Origin: Pollenia angustigena
Taxonomy: Eukaryota; Arthropoda; Insecta; Diptera; Polleniidae
Assembly (NCBI GenBank): GCA_930367215.1
Contig: OV884060.1
Span: 102,944,151 to 103,008,150, forward strand
Reading direction: 5' to 3'
DNA length: 64,000 bases
The position numbers and the translations under genes are program-made. The notes under the pieces were generated by a model. The model worked only from the letters and a program-made list of their open reading frames with translations. It did not search any database and had not been told where the DNA came from. Below, piece after piece: positions 36,007 to 48,251 of the stretch. The number at the start of each line of letters is the position of its first letter. Positions within the stretch are counted from its first letter, which is position 1.

Positions 36007-36146
36007 GTCTAAAGAACACGGAATGTAAAAGCCTTTATTTAACGTCATAACAAAGACACAATGGCCATGGTGTGTTGTGTTATGGCGTCTAAAGTACGTC
36101 AGAGCCACATGCGCATGTGACTTTTCACACTCCGTGTTCTCTAGGC
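36007..36146. mobile_element. Small MITE with TTA target duplication
   Basis: 140 bp. Left end GTCTAAAGAACACGGAATGT is inverted at the right end (ACTCCGTGTTCTCTAGGC) with a few mismatches. Flanked by TTA at 36004-36006 and 36147-36149. PIF/Harbinger-like by target site; no coding capacity. Confidence 0.65.
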
Positions 36147-36149
36147 TTA

Positions 36150-37390
36150 AAGCTTTGTTCGCTTACACTTTGATAGCCTACTGATGATATTTGTGTTGGC
36201 TAAGCTTAAATATCTTATTTTACACAAAAATAAAAAAAAAATTAAATAAAAAATTGTCTCTTATCACCAAATTCATAGAATCAGCAAACAATTTGTAGAT
36301 TTTGCACCTATTACCAAAATGATTATATAGATTACTAAAAATGGTAAAAACTAAAAATTTGTTCAATAAATAATGTTTTTAATATTAATTAAAAAATGAT
36401 CAAAAAACTTTGCCGTTTCAAACAATGTGTTCATCGACCTAATTATATATAGAGCACAATTAAGATTTTTTGCTATTTAATTAATATTTTGCTAAAAGTT
36501 TATTTTAATACAACCAAAATGTTAATTAAATCAAAATTATATTTTTAATTTTCATTAGAAAAATAATAATAATAATTAATTCGCTTATCAGAGTAAATAA
36601 ATTGAAATACTTTTAAAAAAATTTTTTAATTGATAAAAAACAACTAAAATTTTTTTTTGCATACAACTAACTTTACGAAAAATTTGGCATACCATTACAT
36701 GGTAGTGTGAAATATTAGACAAGTAATAAATAGAACTTTTTTAGGTGATTTGGGCTCAAACATGTCCGCACCAAACGTGATTTCTAAAATAGACAGAGTT
36801 TTTTCAAATATTTTTATTTTAAAACACAAATGTTTTCAATTATTTATGTGAATTTCAAACGAAGATTTCGTTGGCTTAACTTAATTTGTTTTTGCTTTAA
36901 ATGAAAGTTAGGCAAACGAAGTATGTGTGTTTAAAATAATTGCAATCGATATTCCGGAATAAATATGTATAATGGCCAAATGTGGAAGAATAGCTCTAGA
37001 ATTGCAACGAACATTACTGAGTGCTGGCATCGCTCTAAATTTCTTTTAGGGAAAATATTAATTTTTTTAAAAGTATTAAAAAGCTTGCACTAGCTCATAT
37101 ATGTATGTAAGTATTGTATGTTACACTTACTTATGTATATAATTTTTTTAAACATTTCTGCACAAATATTATTTATTAATATTTCTTAATTTAATGATAA
37201 AGCAAATAATTATATAATTTTGAAATTAATTGCGTTTAGTGATGAAACTTTTATGCGATTAAGAAAAAAAAAAAAATAAAATGGGTGTGCATACTTTTTA
37301 TCCTTTATTCGACTATGATATGCCATTTTGCCTATTTGCAAAAAATCAAAAAAGTTATGTATATGCCTAAGAAAAATGGTTAACTTTTTT
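36150..37390. other. AT-rich non-coding stretch
   Basis: No gene seen. Very AT-rich throughout. A segment near 37300-37350 (GACTATGATATGCC) distantly resembles the right part of the 48421-48905 element. Confidence 0.35.
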
Positions 37391-38158
37391 TATACCCTCC
37401 ACCACAATTAGTTGTGAAGAGGGTATATTAAGTTTGTCATTCCGTGTGAAACTTTTTTATTTTTCATCTCAGACCCCATAAAGTATATATTGTGGGCCCT
37501 TGAGTAATTCTAAGTTGATTTAGCCATGTCCGTCTGTCTGTCCGTCTGTTGAAAACACTTTCACTTTCGAACAACTCAAAAGAAATGAACAAACTTGGTG
37601 CCAAATTGCTTGTAGTTATCCTAATAGTTTGGGATTGAAATCCAGCAAAATCGGTTTAGTAGGACCAGAGCTTTGAATCAAAATGTGGAACCACCACCTA
37701 AAAAAATTGATCATTTTGTTACAAAAAATAACATAAATGCTGGAACAAGGCACGGAATGAAAAAAGATTTTGCAAAAATTTGTTTTATTTGACTGGAAAT
37801 CACGCTGTTAAATTGCGTGAAGATCCATCCATAATTTACTCTAAGCCCCATATAAATACTACTCCCGGAAAACAGTTTAGTACGCCTAAAAGCGTAAAAA
37901 ATAACCCTAGCGTAACAAATTTTGGCTCGTCACAGTTTTAAAGGACTAGAAATGACGCTGTGAAATTTCGTAAAGATCGGTCCATAATTTACCCTAGGCC
38001 CCATATAAGCCCTTATACCGGAAAACAGTTTAGTCGCCTAAAACCATCATTAATAATGCTATCATAACAGAAGTTGGTATGTCACATTTTAAAGGACTAG
38101 AAATGACGCTGTGAAATTTCGAGATGATCGGTCCATAATTTACCCTAGGCCCCATATA
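37391..38158 (+). repeat. Dispersed repeat C, right-truncated copy
   Basis: Begins with a TATACCCTCCACCACAATTA hairpin end, then GTCATTCCGTGTGAAAC, ATAAAGTATATAT and GTCCGTCTGTCTGTCCGTC, then ~140-bp units carrying TCCATAATTTACCCTAGGCC and GGAAAACAGTTTAG. It stops abruptly at 38158 where the GGGTATTCA element starts. Same family as the array at 51907-55103, in the opposite orientation. Confidence 0.8.
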
Positions 38159-38900
38159 GGGTATTCATTTAATCGACCTTTTGCTTTAATCGGTTAATCG
38201 CTCGATTAATTAACCGAGGTTTTGGTTTAACCGGTTAATAATCGGTTAATTTAGTTTTTGATCGGTTAACCGATTAATAAAGTTTTTTTTTATAAATTAA
38301 CCCTTTCAGTGTTTTTTTCGAATATATTCGACATTACATTGTACTCTGTTTCTACGCAATGTTACTGTATAAAAGTGTACAGTAAATTATATTTTTTTGT
38401 TTTATCTGAAAGAAAGACACGTGTGCGATTTTAAATAGTTGTTACATTAGGCATTGACTTTCTTTTCTTAATATTGAGGGCATTGTCGTACACTAGTCAG
38501 GAAATTCGTAAAAAGGTTATATTTAGGACGAAAAAAAAATAATAGTTTCGGTGGTCGGGCGATATTAAAAACAATTTGTAAGTATTTATACATGCGTAAA
38601 TAAATATTTACTTGAAAAAAAATATGAGAAAAATTAATTTTAGGTTCTTTTGGGGACCTTTGAAGGTCAATTTTGAAAATATTTGACATGCCCCAACAAC
38701 CAAGGGAGCTACATGAAACAAAAACTACTATTTTTCCCGGCTTCAGCGCCATCACATTACCTTGAATACAAATTTTCAGATCTATATCTCGCCAAAAATT
38801 ATTTTTGACCCTGAAAGGGTTAAGTAATTTCAATATATAAAAATGCATTAATTAAAAAAAAAACAATAAAATACCAAACATAACAATTCTTGAACTAAAA
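38159..38900. mobile_element. Element with TTAATCGGTTAA-rich ends, copy 2, interrupted
   Basis: Starts with the same GGGTATTCATTTAATCG end as 28019 and follows that copy for about 140 bp. It is then split by the piggyBac-like element at 38301-38819 and resumes (AATATATAAAAATGCA, then ACAATTCTTGAAC) to about 38900. The rest of the element is missing. Confidence 0.7.
38301..38819. mobile_element. piggyBac-like MITE in a TTAA site
   Basis: 519 bp. Ends CCCTTTCAGTGT and, inverted, CCCTTTCAGGGT (one mismatch in 12), flanked by TTAA at 38297-38300 and 38820-38823. CCC-starting ends and TTAA duplication are diagnostic of piggyBac. The paralogous element at 28150-28170 lacks it (ATAAATTTAGTAATATCAAT), which supports a clean insertion. 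An open frame of about 126 codons on the minus strand overruns the right TIR into the host element and matches no transposase motif I know, so I treat it as chance. Confidence 0.88.
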
Positions 38901-39060
38901 CGAGCAAGCAAAAAAAAAACAATTCAATTAATGCACAAGGTGTTGTATCAAGTCATATCGTCATAATATCCTAAATAAAATTTAATATTTTTTAAAGTAA
39001 ATATTTCAAACAAAATGAAAATTGTAATGCTCTGTTCATTGATTCGTCACAACTGTATAT

Positions 39061-39802
39061 GGGCATTTCCACAGAATGGTCTACCAGTATAAAAAAATAA
39101 AATGTTGATTATCATCGTTTTTATTAGAAAAAAAGTCTATATTCTTATAAAAGAATGGTTTCCTAGCATATCTGAGCTGTCTAACTTGAGACAATTGGGC
39201 TGGAAACTGGACAATTTTATAATTTCCTGTATTTTCTACTTCAAAAGACAGTTTTATATACTGATTTTACATGCAAAAAATATGGTATGTTTACACTCCT
39301 TCTGCATAATCTCTCCATTAAAATCAATTGTTAAAGGAGTATTAAGTTTTTTTTGTTAAGGAAATGTGAAGACATTTATGGTAAAATGCATGGTGATAAT
39401 AATAAAAAAACATATAGAAAAATCGTACGTTCGCGACCGGTACATAAGCCAATTAAATAAAAACCAAGAGAGATATTTTATTTTGTAAATACTGGATGGA
39501 GACCTACATTAATACACTTTTAAAATAAATTAATCACTTTTGAAAATTCTGTTTCATTACGCAGATTTTTACATTTCACTACTGTCAGCCGAAGTTGACT
39601 TCTATTTTGCGTACGTTCGTTACCACACGTTTATAACTCTTATTATGAAAACTTAAACTCAATGAAATCCATCATTTGTACTTAACATAGAGCCACCCAA
39701 ATGCTATCGAATCGCAAAAAAATGCTAGGAAAAGTTTTGTTTTCTATATTATATCTACATCAAAAGCGTACGAACGTACGTTCGTGACCCTAGGAAATGC
39801 CC
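39061..39802. mobile_element. 742-bp inverted-repeat element (GGGCATTTCC ends)
   Basis: Perfect 10-bp terminal inverted repeats GGGCATTTCC/GGAAATGCCC; the surrounding ATAT extends the palindrome and may be a short target duplication. The motif CGTACGTTCG occurs near 39425 and 39609 and again by the right end (39767-39785). No transposase motif in the open frame at 39102-39359. A non-autonomous DNA transposon of unassigned superfamily. Confidence 0.6.
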
Positions 39803-40397
39803 ATATTTTAATTCAAAATATAAGCAGTAGCTTACAGCAGTCATATCGTTGGCTTAATATGCAAACCTGCTAACTCACTTTCAGCACATTTTACAGGAGA
39901 GAAAAAAAACTTTTTATTTTTCCTATTTGAAGCTTGATAGAAAATTAAAATTACAGTAAGTTTTACACACTTCAAGACTTAAATAAAATTTCTGACGGCA
40001 ATTTCCGGGAAATTTTTTTATTTTTCCCGGGAAATCCGGGAATTTCATAAAAAAGGAATTTTACATAAAAAACGTTAATTTTAATTTAATTTAATTTTGT
40101 TTTTTTTTATTTATAAAAAATATTTTAAACAAAACTTCAGTTCCTCAAAGTGATTTGTTTTATTTTTTTTTACTCGCAGGAATAGATTTTTGCTTTGATA
40201 CGGTTTTAAATTTAAATTGTTGACATTACTGTAAAAAGACAAAAAAAAAAAACAGCAGTTTACAAACATCAAATATTTTTAAATGTAATTTCAAGGCGAA
40301 ATTACATTACCTGAAAACAAATAATTACATTTTGGATTCGGCTATATCGAAAAGTTGTCTAAAAATATATGCAGAAAATATATATAGACGACTTTTT

Positions 40398-40752
40398 ATG
40401 AGCTGTTCTTCAGATGCTGAAGAATCTAGTAGTGATGGTGATATCACAGAAATTCGAGTTGATGCTACTTTCAAAAAAAAAATTGGAAAATGCTATCACT
40501 AATGCGAAAGCAACTCCAAAATATCGGAAAATTAATAATCTAAACTGCTTTAAAAAAGAGTTTAATATGTATGAAGTAAGCAATAATTGAACAAGGAATA
40601 TGTATTGAAAACCTGTGTAATGCTCTTTTCGGTGGAAAGTGAAAGGGTTTTTTCTCTTGTTGTTCACTTTGGAACGAAGTAGAGAAATAGAATGTCCAGT
40701 GACTCTCTCAACGCATTAGTAGTTTTAAAAACCACATTTTTAAAAAACTAAA
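40398..40752 (+). pseudogene. hAT transposase C-terminal fragment
   Basis: Three pieces in shifting frames: MSCSSDAEESSSDGDITEIR; then ENAITNAKATPKYRK and FKKEFNMYEVSNN; then SVESERVFSLV and RNRMSSDSLNALVVLKT. The last piece is the conserved dimerisation region of hAT transposases (ER-FS, R-R-S-D-L-LV-LK). At least two frameshifts and an internal stop after HFGTK. The DDE catalytic region upstream is not present. Confidence 0.78.
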
Positions 40753-40765
40753 AACTAATATAATT

Positions 40766-40767
<2 letters not shown>

Positions 40768-40816
<49 letters not shown>
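40768..40816. repeat. (AT)n microsatellite
   Basis: About 48 bp of uninterrupted TA dinucleotides inside the hAT remnant, 3' of the transposase fragment. Confidence 0.95.
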
Positions 40817-40818
<2 letters not shown>

Positions 40819-41093
40819 ATTTTTTTAAATTTGGTAATGAAGATCTCTAGTTTTTTTAATTGTGTGTTTTGTATATTTAATTTGTTTTACACAAGCAAAT
40901 TTGTGATACACATATTGTTCATTTTTAATAAAACTGTTTTAAATATAAATTTTGTTACATTTTAATGACTTTTTTATGATTTTTTTTGATAATAAAAATT
41001 TCCCGGGATTCCCGGTATTCCCGGGAAATAAAAATTTTTTTTCCCGTTTCCCGGGAAATGAAAAAGTCCGGGAATTCCCAAACACTAAATAGC

Positions 41094-43019
41094 ACTCAAT
41101 AAAACTTATTTAATAATGAAATATTTCTTCATATTTAATAAAAAAATATTTGAATTAAAGTAGATACAGTATTTTTAAAACTCTTTTCCATTTGTAATTC
41201 TCACTCGCTTTACAGTTTTATTTGTATATTATATTTACTTTTGCCAAAGTCTATGGAAAAAGGTTTCCTGATGATCTGACCTAAGCAACTAGCGAGATGC
41301 CCATAGGAACTAGCTTATCCCCCATAATAAAGTTTAGTGTATTTAGCTAAAAAAAAAAAAATTGGGAATTAAGCACATCATCATTCATAAATAAATAAAG
41401 ATTCGATAAAATTTTGTTTGATTTATTCAACATTTCCAGCAATTTATTTTAACAAATCTTGTTAACATTTTATTGAAAAAAATTTTTGGGCAACAACTTT
41501 TTACCGACACTTTGAGCCTTGACACTTGTTAAATTGGTAATGGCTTATAAATAAAATTAGGATTAAGCTTAAAATACATATTGTAATTTTCGACAAAAAA
41601 GATTCAATAATAAAAAAATCCGTACTTAAATCAAGCCGAAGCGGTGTCAATAGCATGGTAAGTACGGATTTCCTTAAATCAAGACCGGAATGCTTGATTC
41701 AAGTACGGATTATTCAAGTGCGCAATACTTAACTTATCCATAATTTATCGCGAAATCGTACTTAAAATAATCCGAAAACAGGATTCTCTTAAATAAAAGT
41801 GAGATAAAATTAATCCCAAATTGTGCTTGATTCAAGAATTTCGAAGACGGTTTCATCTCGACTCGAAGTGTGATTAGATGGATTCTAACCTTAATACTTA
41901 CCCCACAGAACTAGAGAGAATATTATTATTTCACTTAAACGCTTCGCCTGTTCATTACACTTTTATCGTATTCCGCCCTTTTACAAAACACGCGTATGCA
42001 TGAACATTGGTTTTTGGTATTTATCCAATTTTGCGTTGTTTTAAGTATGTACTTTTAAGTGTTTTCCGTACCTAAATTTTTGAGTACGACTCGTAATAAA
42101 GTAAGAAGAAAAAACTTAAGCTAAGTACGAGTTTTTTCTTTCTGTGTAGTTGATCGATCATATTTATAAATAAGTACTTACATATTAGCATCAATATGAA
42201 ATAGAAAAATATTTTTCCATAACCTGTGCCATATTGATAAAACGTTTATAAAATTCGAATTGATAATACTTTAAGTCAAATTCATTCATGTAAAATTGAA
42301 ATTATTGTAAAAAAAGGATTTTTGTTAATATTATAGTCGCCTTAAAAGGATATTTGATGGTTTATGTATGGGGTTTAGTTTCAAATGTATGTATGTATTA
42401 GAGAAGAGCGATCCCGTGATAATTGAGGAGCATTAGTGGACGCTTGTCAGTTATCACTGATAACTTGTCAGTTCTTTAACAGCTACATATCATAAAACAA
42501 AACAAATATACTATACATTCTAAGATATTTTTAATTTCTTATTACACGAACCATGTGAATCGATTCAGAATTCAGAACTGAAGAAAACAACAACATAATA
42601 TGCACTAACACATGTATATTTATTTATCAAGATATATTTATCAAGGTATATTTATCAAATACGCAACTCTGCAACAAAATCGTTGTGGTTTTCTAGATAT
42701 TTGACAAAGAGAGAAGACTACATAAATGGTCACCTGTTATTTGCATATATGCACTTGAAGCTCTGTGTAATTAGGAAGAAGTGATAAAAAAACATAATTT
42801 AAAATGAATTTCTGTAGAAAGCAACAACAAAATTTTAAAATATGTTTGACTTTGTTTTTATTTTAAAAGTAATTTTTGGCGCTGCGTTGCGTTTTACACA
42901 ATAAGGGCCTTAATTTCTTAGCCAATTAATATTAAACAGAAATTATTCTTTGAAAAATATGAGTTTAGTATAGTTTGTATAGTTAAGTTTACATTACCTC
43001 AAATCATAATCACTCATCT
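41094..43019. other. Non-coding stretch with AAGTACGG inverted motifs
   Basis: No gene seen. AATCCGTACTTAAATCAAG at about 41628 is inverted at about 41693 (CTTGATTCAAGTACGGATT), with a third copy between. Related TACTT/GTACG motifs continue to 42150, where the sequence ends with the inverted equivalent of CTACACAGAAAGAAAAAAC. This looks like one or two decayed MITEs; the left limit is unclear. Confidence 0.4.
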
Positions 43020-43098
43020 GGGGACAAATAAAGGCATTTGAAAGGGTTGAAATTTAAATGGAAATCTCGATCCATATCGATTGCCGTAATTTGTCCCC
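43020..43098. repeat. 79-bp inverted-repeat unit
   Basis: GGGGACAAATAAAGGCA at the left is inverted at the right as TTGCCGTAATTTGTCCCC. Possibly a deleted MITE. Confidence 0.5.
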
Positions 43099-43835
43099 TG
43101 ATCTCTTCTTTAGTAAAATGTGAACCAACCGCATCGTTAAAATTTACAATGAACACAAGAAATTCAATCGAATCAGCATTTATTTAGGGGATTTGTAAAA
43201 GCTTTTTTTGGAAGATTTATAAGCAATACACACTCGTACGTAATACGCATAAATTGCAAATGCGAATAATGTTTGTTCTTAATGATCAAAAAAGCTTTAA
43301 ATTTACTTGCAACAAATAAGACATTTTTTATGTCTAAAGTACTCTATTTCCATAGTCGTAAACCACAAAAAGATGCCATGCAATGCGTTATTAAGAAGAA
43401 TTTTTATCCTTGTAGCCTTATTTCGGACTTTTTCTGTTTGTTGTTAAATCGAAAAGAGAAAATAAAAAACTAACTAAAAACCACTTAGGCATATAGATAT
43501 GAACAGACAAAAGGACATGTGTATGAGTAGTACTTAAATATCCTTGCTGTCTTTTAATATTGCACATGTTTACGGAGTATGTGCAATGTATATAAAAAAA
43601 CCTTTGTGTAAATATGAACACATACTAGATAAAAGAATAGTCTGTTGCCCTTATAAAATTCTTAAAACCATATCATCATGGCCAACATTGAACTTTTCAA
43701 ATTTATGTATGTAAGTTTACTAGACAGATACTTAAAAGAATAAATTTTATTACTACACATAATAAAAATTATACTCGGGCTTTCCAAAAAAATTAAAGTA
43801 GAAGAAACTAGAATAGAAAAGCGATAAAAAAAAAG

Positions 43836-44165
43836 AAAAGTGCTATATTCGGTTTTTTCCAATCTTGAATAGCCTCCACCGAAAGCAAGAATATAAAAGA
43901 AGAGGGAAGGCTTTATATGGGATCTATAAACAATCATGAACAAATCCTCACAGGATTATAACTTCAACGCTTTATATGGCACCTATATTAAATTATGGGC
44001 CGATCAACTTAAAGTTTTACGAACAAAAATCTTATTAAGTAAAAATTTTGTATTCCCAAAAATTGCTTTGTTAATAAATATGCAAGTGCAGGGCTTTAAA
44101 AGACTGAACTGGCAACGTGCTTTATTTTTATATTTTGTATCAGAAATAAAAACTGGGAATTAAGT
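43836..44165 (-). repeat. Decayed repeat A/C-type copy
   Basis: Begins AGTGCTATATTCGG, then a damaged hairpin and AGCCTCCACCGAAAGC, followed by TTTATATGGCACCTATATTA-type body sequence. It shares the head of repeats A and C but is strongly diverged. Confidence 0.55.
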
Positions 44166-44280
44166 ACGGCAATTAAAAATCATGATTCGTTTCGGTTTTA
44201 TGCATATTAAAAAGATTTTAAGGAGGTGAATTTGCTCTTATCAAACTATCATAGAATAAATTTTATCCCAATACAGAACT

Positions 44281-45399
44281 CCTACACGCAAAGAAAAAAC
44301 ATGGTTGTGGTAAACATATTCTTAGAGCAACATATTATGATAAGAATTATGATTGTAGTCACCATATTAAGATTATTATTAACTAAATATACTCGTAATA
44401 TGTCATCCTAATATTTTTCCCTTAATCATATTATTATTCTGTTAATCATACTAAGTTAAGAAGTAATCAAATTATTGTCATGTTAATCATAATAAGCTAA
44501 GAAATTAATCATATTATTGTCATGTTAATCATAATAAGCTAAGAAGTAATCATATCATCATCATGTTAATCATAATAAATTTAGAAGCAATCATATTATG
44601 ATACAGCACCTTTCATAGCTGTCATAAAAATACAAAATAAATTAAAATATTTTTGCATCGATTTTTTATTTTGTGGCTTTTTACAATTTTTCTTAGTGTA
44701 CATCAAATAGCGGAGTTCAATATAAGGCTTGCAAAGGAGCAAATGAAAAATCTGTGGTTTTCATGGGCAACCGCGTGTGTCCATTTTTTCGATTTTAAGA
44801 TGTTGATGAAATATCGTAGCACTTTTCTGATATATAACGAAATCTCTGTGTGTTTTGTTGTTGGATTTTACAAAAAAAAACTATGATATTTTGCATTTGC
44901 ACTATTACATCACTAATACTTAAATGAACTCCGCTAATATTTTAATTTCTTTAGACTTATATTTTTTATGGAATTTTATCTTATAATTGTTTAACCGCTC
45001 ACATATAAAAAAACGACACAACTGCTTCAAAATTATTTTACAAATGGCGCTAACATAATATGATTAGAGTAAAAATAGTTTGATTGCATCTTTAACATAA
45101 TATGATAAATGTATAGCAAGTTATCATGTTATGGCTATTAAATATCATGATATGGTTGTGAGAAATATAATATGTTTAGAAAGTTATCATAATTAAGTTG
45201 TTAGAAAAATAATTATTTTTAGGTCAACAATACTCAAATTCATAATTGCGATAAACATTGATATGTTTACAGTAACTATAATATTGTTGATATTAAATAA
45301 TAATAACAATTATTTGTTTACGACAACAATATATTGTTACATTAAACATAGGGTTGTTGCCGTTACCATGCCCAACCATATTTTTTCTCTGCGTGTAGG
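44281..45399. mobile_element. Element E, copy 1 (CCTACACGC ends)
   Basis: About 1.1 kb. Left CCTACACGCAAAGAAAAAAC, followed by ATGGTTG, is inverted at the right (CAACCATATTTTTTCTCTGCG, closing GTGTAGG). The left part has a 41-42-bp tandem unit (TGTTAATCATAATAAGC at 44440, 44481, 44523, 44564). A second, partial copy lies at 62750-64000. No transposase motif; target duplication not evident. Non-autonomous DNA transposon of unknown superfamily. Confidence 0.65.
44440..44600. repeat. 41-42-bp tandem repeat in element E
   Basis: Four imperfect copies of a unit beginning TGTTAATCATAATAAG, at 44440, 44481, 44523 and 44564. Confidence 0.8.
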
Positions 45400-45983
45400 G
45401 ATAATTACCTCGCCAAAAATGTATCAGCTTAATCTAGAAGAGATTTATGGCCGTTTTCTCATTACACGATAATATTTTTTCCCAACAAAAAACTGCACAC
45501 AAATTAGGGTTTCTCTCAGATATTTTGGAAAAAAACTTTCATAGTGTGAACGCAGACATTCTTATGATTAGGAAAACCGTAAGTATGCAATTGCGTTTAG
45601 AGCTTAGTAAGACTGAAATTTTTTGCATAAAATCATGTTCGTAGTTTTTTTTTAAATTTATTTTTATTATTGAATCTTTCTTATCGAAGTTTACAATATG
45701 TATTCAAATCTTAATTCTACTTGTTGTTTATTAGTTGTTACCAATGTAACCACTAACTGCTGTATTCAAATTTTTAAAAATGTCTTCTTGTTAGGCTTAA
45801 AGTATCGGTTCTTTTCAGCCTCTGGTGACCTTCGAACTAAAGCAGACCCAGAGCGAGTTCGATGCTCGTATTAAGATTAATTTTGACCCAAAATACTTTA
45901 CTGCAACTTAAACTTTGTTCAATCGGTTCACGTTTAAACGTACAGCTTCCATTTAAATATCAATCCCCGAATATTTACGCTAT

Positions 45984-46045
45984 TCACCCTAATCGTGTTT
46001 GGCGTATTTTAAATATTTTAAATACGCCCAACACGATAAGGGTGA
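45984..46045. repeat. 62-bp near-perfect palindrome
   Basis: TCACCCTAATCGTGTTTGGC and its near-exact complement (GCCCAACACGATAAGGGTGA) meet at an AT-rich centre, giving a stem of about 28 bp. It may be the fused ends of a deleted inverted-repeat element, or a strong hairpin. Confidence 0.75.
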
Positions 46046-46114
46046 TTGTATCCTTTTAAATGTTAATATTAATATAAAACTAAGCGATCATCCCTTTAAC
46101 ACCTTTATTTTTAT

Positions 46115-46793
46115 TATACCCACACCACAATAGTGGAGAGCGTATTATGCATTTGTGCTGATGTGTGTAATGCCTAAAAAAAATGTCCTAGACCCACCTT
46201 AAAGTAAACCGATCTACTCAGAATCATTTTCTGAGTCGAACTAACGATGTCCGTCCGGCTGGCTGGCTGGCTGGCTGTCCAATTTTGGAGATAATTTGAT
46301 AAAATTTGGGTCATAGGTTCTTATTGGCACAAGGACCAAGCCTATTGAAAATGGGCCGAATCGTAAGACACCAAGGGAAGATAGGGGGAAATTTCTTCCT
46401 CTCAGAAACTATCGAACCGAGTTTAATAAAATTTAAAACATAGATAGAACCATATCTATATGGACACAAAATGTATAAATTTTTAAAAAAATCGGACCAC
46501 GAGGGGAGATTAGGGCGATTTCTGCCTCTCAAACCGATTTTAATCAAATTTAAAACATAGATAGATCCATATCTATAGGGACACATTAGCTATACAGTTT
46601 TTAAAAAATAGGACCACAAGGGGAGGTAGGGGGCAATTTCTGCCTCTCACAAACTTTCAAACCGATTTTCATGAAGTTTATAAACATAGATAAACCCATG
46701 TTTACATGGACACATAAGCATGATGTGTGTCTAAATACTGTGGTGTAGGGTATCATATGGTCGGGCTTGACCGACTATGCTTTCTTACTTGTT
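46115..46793 (+). repeat. Dispersed repeat B, second long copy
   Basis: Collinear with 3724-4429: TATACCCACACCACAATAGTGG hairpin-type left end, (CTGG)n near 46258-46275, GACCACGAGGGGAG units, then the GTCGGGCTTGACCGAC hairpin and CTTACTTGTT at 46784-46793. It shows the left end better than the first copy does. Confidence 0.85.
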
Positions 46794-46795
46794 TT

Positions 46796-47928
46796 TATTT
46801 ATTTTTTATTTATTTATAAAATTTTGTAATAAAAAAGCCTTCATGTGGCCAATAGATATTACAGTGGAGAATGTAATTCAATTGTCTTATAACAGTAACT
46901 CTATAAAACATATATATATATTTACATATGTATATTATATATATATCAACAAAATTTTAAAACTATAGAATTTCATTATATACGCTACAATTTTTAACTA
47001 CAGAATAGAAATTACAAAATAACTATTTATTAACTACCTAGTGATGGCCAAATACTCATTTTTATAAATACCTTAATTTCATAATAATTTTCAGGTTTCT
47101 AAAAGTTTATACAACTAACTCTTATATGACTCTTAAACTCATAACATAAATTTATTTTGGTAAGCCCATTAGTCTGCAAATAAGCCAAATTTTTCTTTTT
47201 TTCTGGCATATTTTTTTTTTAATTTTTAGTGCATATTTTCAAGTTTTTAGTGCATATTTAATGCTTATAAAACACTGTTTAGATCATATTTCCGGTTTTC
47301 CTGCTGATTATTAAGATGTAAACAAATTGGTTGCATTACTTGCTGTGTTGTTGTCAAATAAACGAATGAAAATTATGTAAGATTTTGTTTTTGGAGTTTA
47401 TTTTTTAAGGCAATTTTACCTGAATTGCGTGAAAATCATTTAAGCGTGTGGTAATTAGGTTTTTTGAGATTGAGCTTTAAATTATATATGGATCAATGGC
47501 TTTACCAGCTCCAACCGAGCATTCGTTTTATATATCAACTTTTACACCATCGTATGGATTTTGATTTGAAATAATGAAAAATTTTAAACCGCTCTATAAA
47601 CTTAAAAAAAAAAATTATTACTCATAATTTCTTTAGTTTAAAAATTGGAACCTTAAGACGCATAAATACATACATACATACATAAATATACTAGCGTTGC
47701 CGTTATTTTTATTTCTATTATCTACCCCAAATCGGCTCAGTTTTATTAAAAAACAAAAACAAAAAAAATCCATAGCGATAAGTTGTGTCATAGGTGGCGT
47801 CCGCCCCTTAAAGTTTGCCTTCAAGCCCTTATTCAAATGTAATTTGTTAGAATATGACTATCTCTTTAAAAAAACCTTTTACAAGAATATGATTTTGAAA
47901 AAAAAAATTTAATTTTTTTGCCAACATT
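46796..47928. other. AT-rich non-coding stretch
   Basis: No gene or repeat recognised; short open frames here are of chance length. Confidence 0.35.
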
Positions 47929-48251
47929 TCGAAATTTTTGTTTTTTAAAAATTCATAAAAAATTTAAAAATGCAGCTAGGCTTCTAATTTTTTGCAGACA
48001 TCTTCTCGAGACATACTTGCCCCTTATCTTTTTAGGGGGGCTCCCATTCAAATATTTCGTTTTATGAAATTCTTAAATTAATTATTTTTGTTCGACTTTT
48101 GTGAATAAAATCAAAAGTTTACCAACCAGATTTTAATTAGTTATGGCTTGTTTTGTTTGCAGCTTCGTTTTTTATATGTCTGCAAAAAGTTAGAAGGGTA
48201 GCTGCATTTTTTAATTATTTTATGAATTTTTAAAAAACAAAAACTTCGATA
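47929..48251. repeat. Inverted-repeat element with ~75-bp arms
   Basis: The arm 47929-48002 (ending CTTCTAATTTTTTGCAGACAT) is inverted at 48177-48251 (starting ATGTCTGCAAAAAGTTAGAAG) at roughly 85 percent identity, around a ~175-bp loop. MITE or foldback of unassigned type. Confidence 0.65.

Larger units (their letters stand above)
39993..41085 (+). mobile_element. Decayed hAT transposon with CCCGGGAAAT-rich ends
   Basis: Both ends are dense in CCCGGGAAAT/ATTTCCCGGG motifs (39998-40050 and 41000-41075), with GAATTCCCAAACACTA at the right edge. Between them lies a broken transposase frame (40398-40752). Subterminal repeats of this kind are typical binding sites of hAT transposases. I could not define a target duplication, so the ends are approximate. 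Confidence 0.65.

Noticed and set aside
38468..38848. 126-codon minus-strand frame
   Set aside because: It overruns the right end of the piggyBac-like MITE into the host element, so it cannot be a gene of either, and it has no DDD motif.
39102..39359. 85-codon frame inside the GGGCATTTCC element
   Set aside because: No transposase motif, strongly AT-driven residue composition, and no support beyond length.
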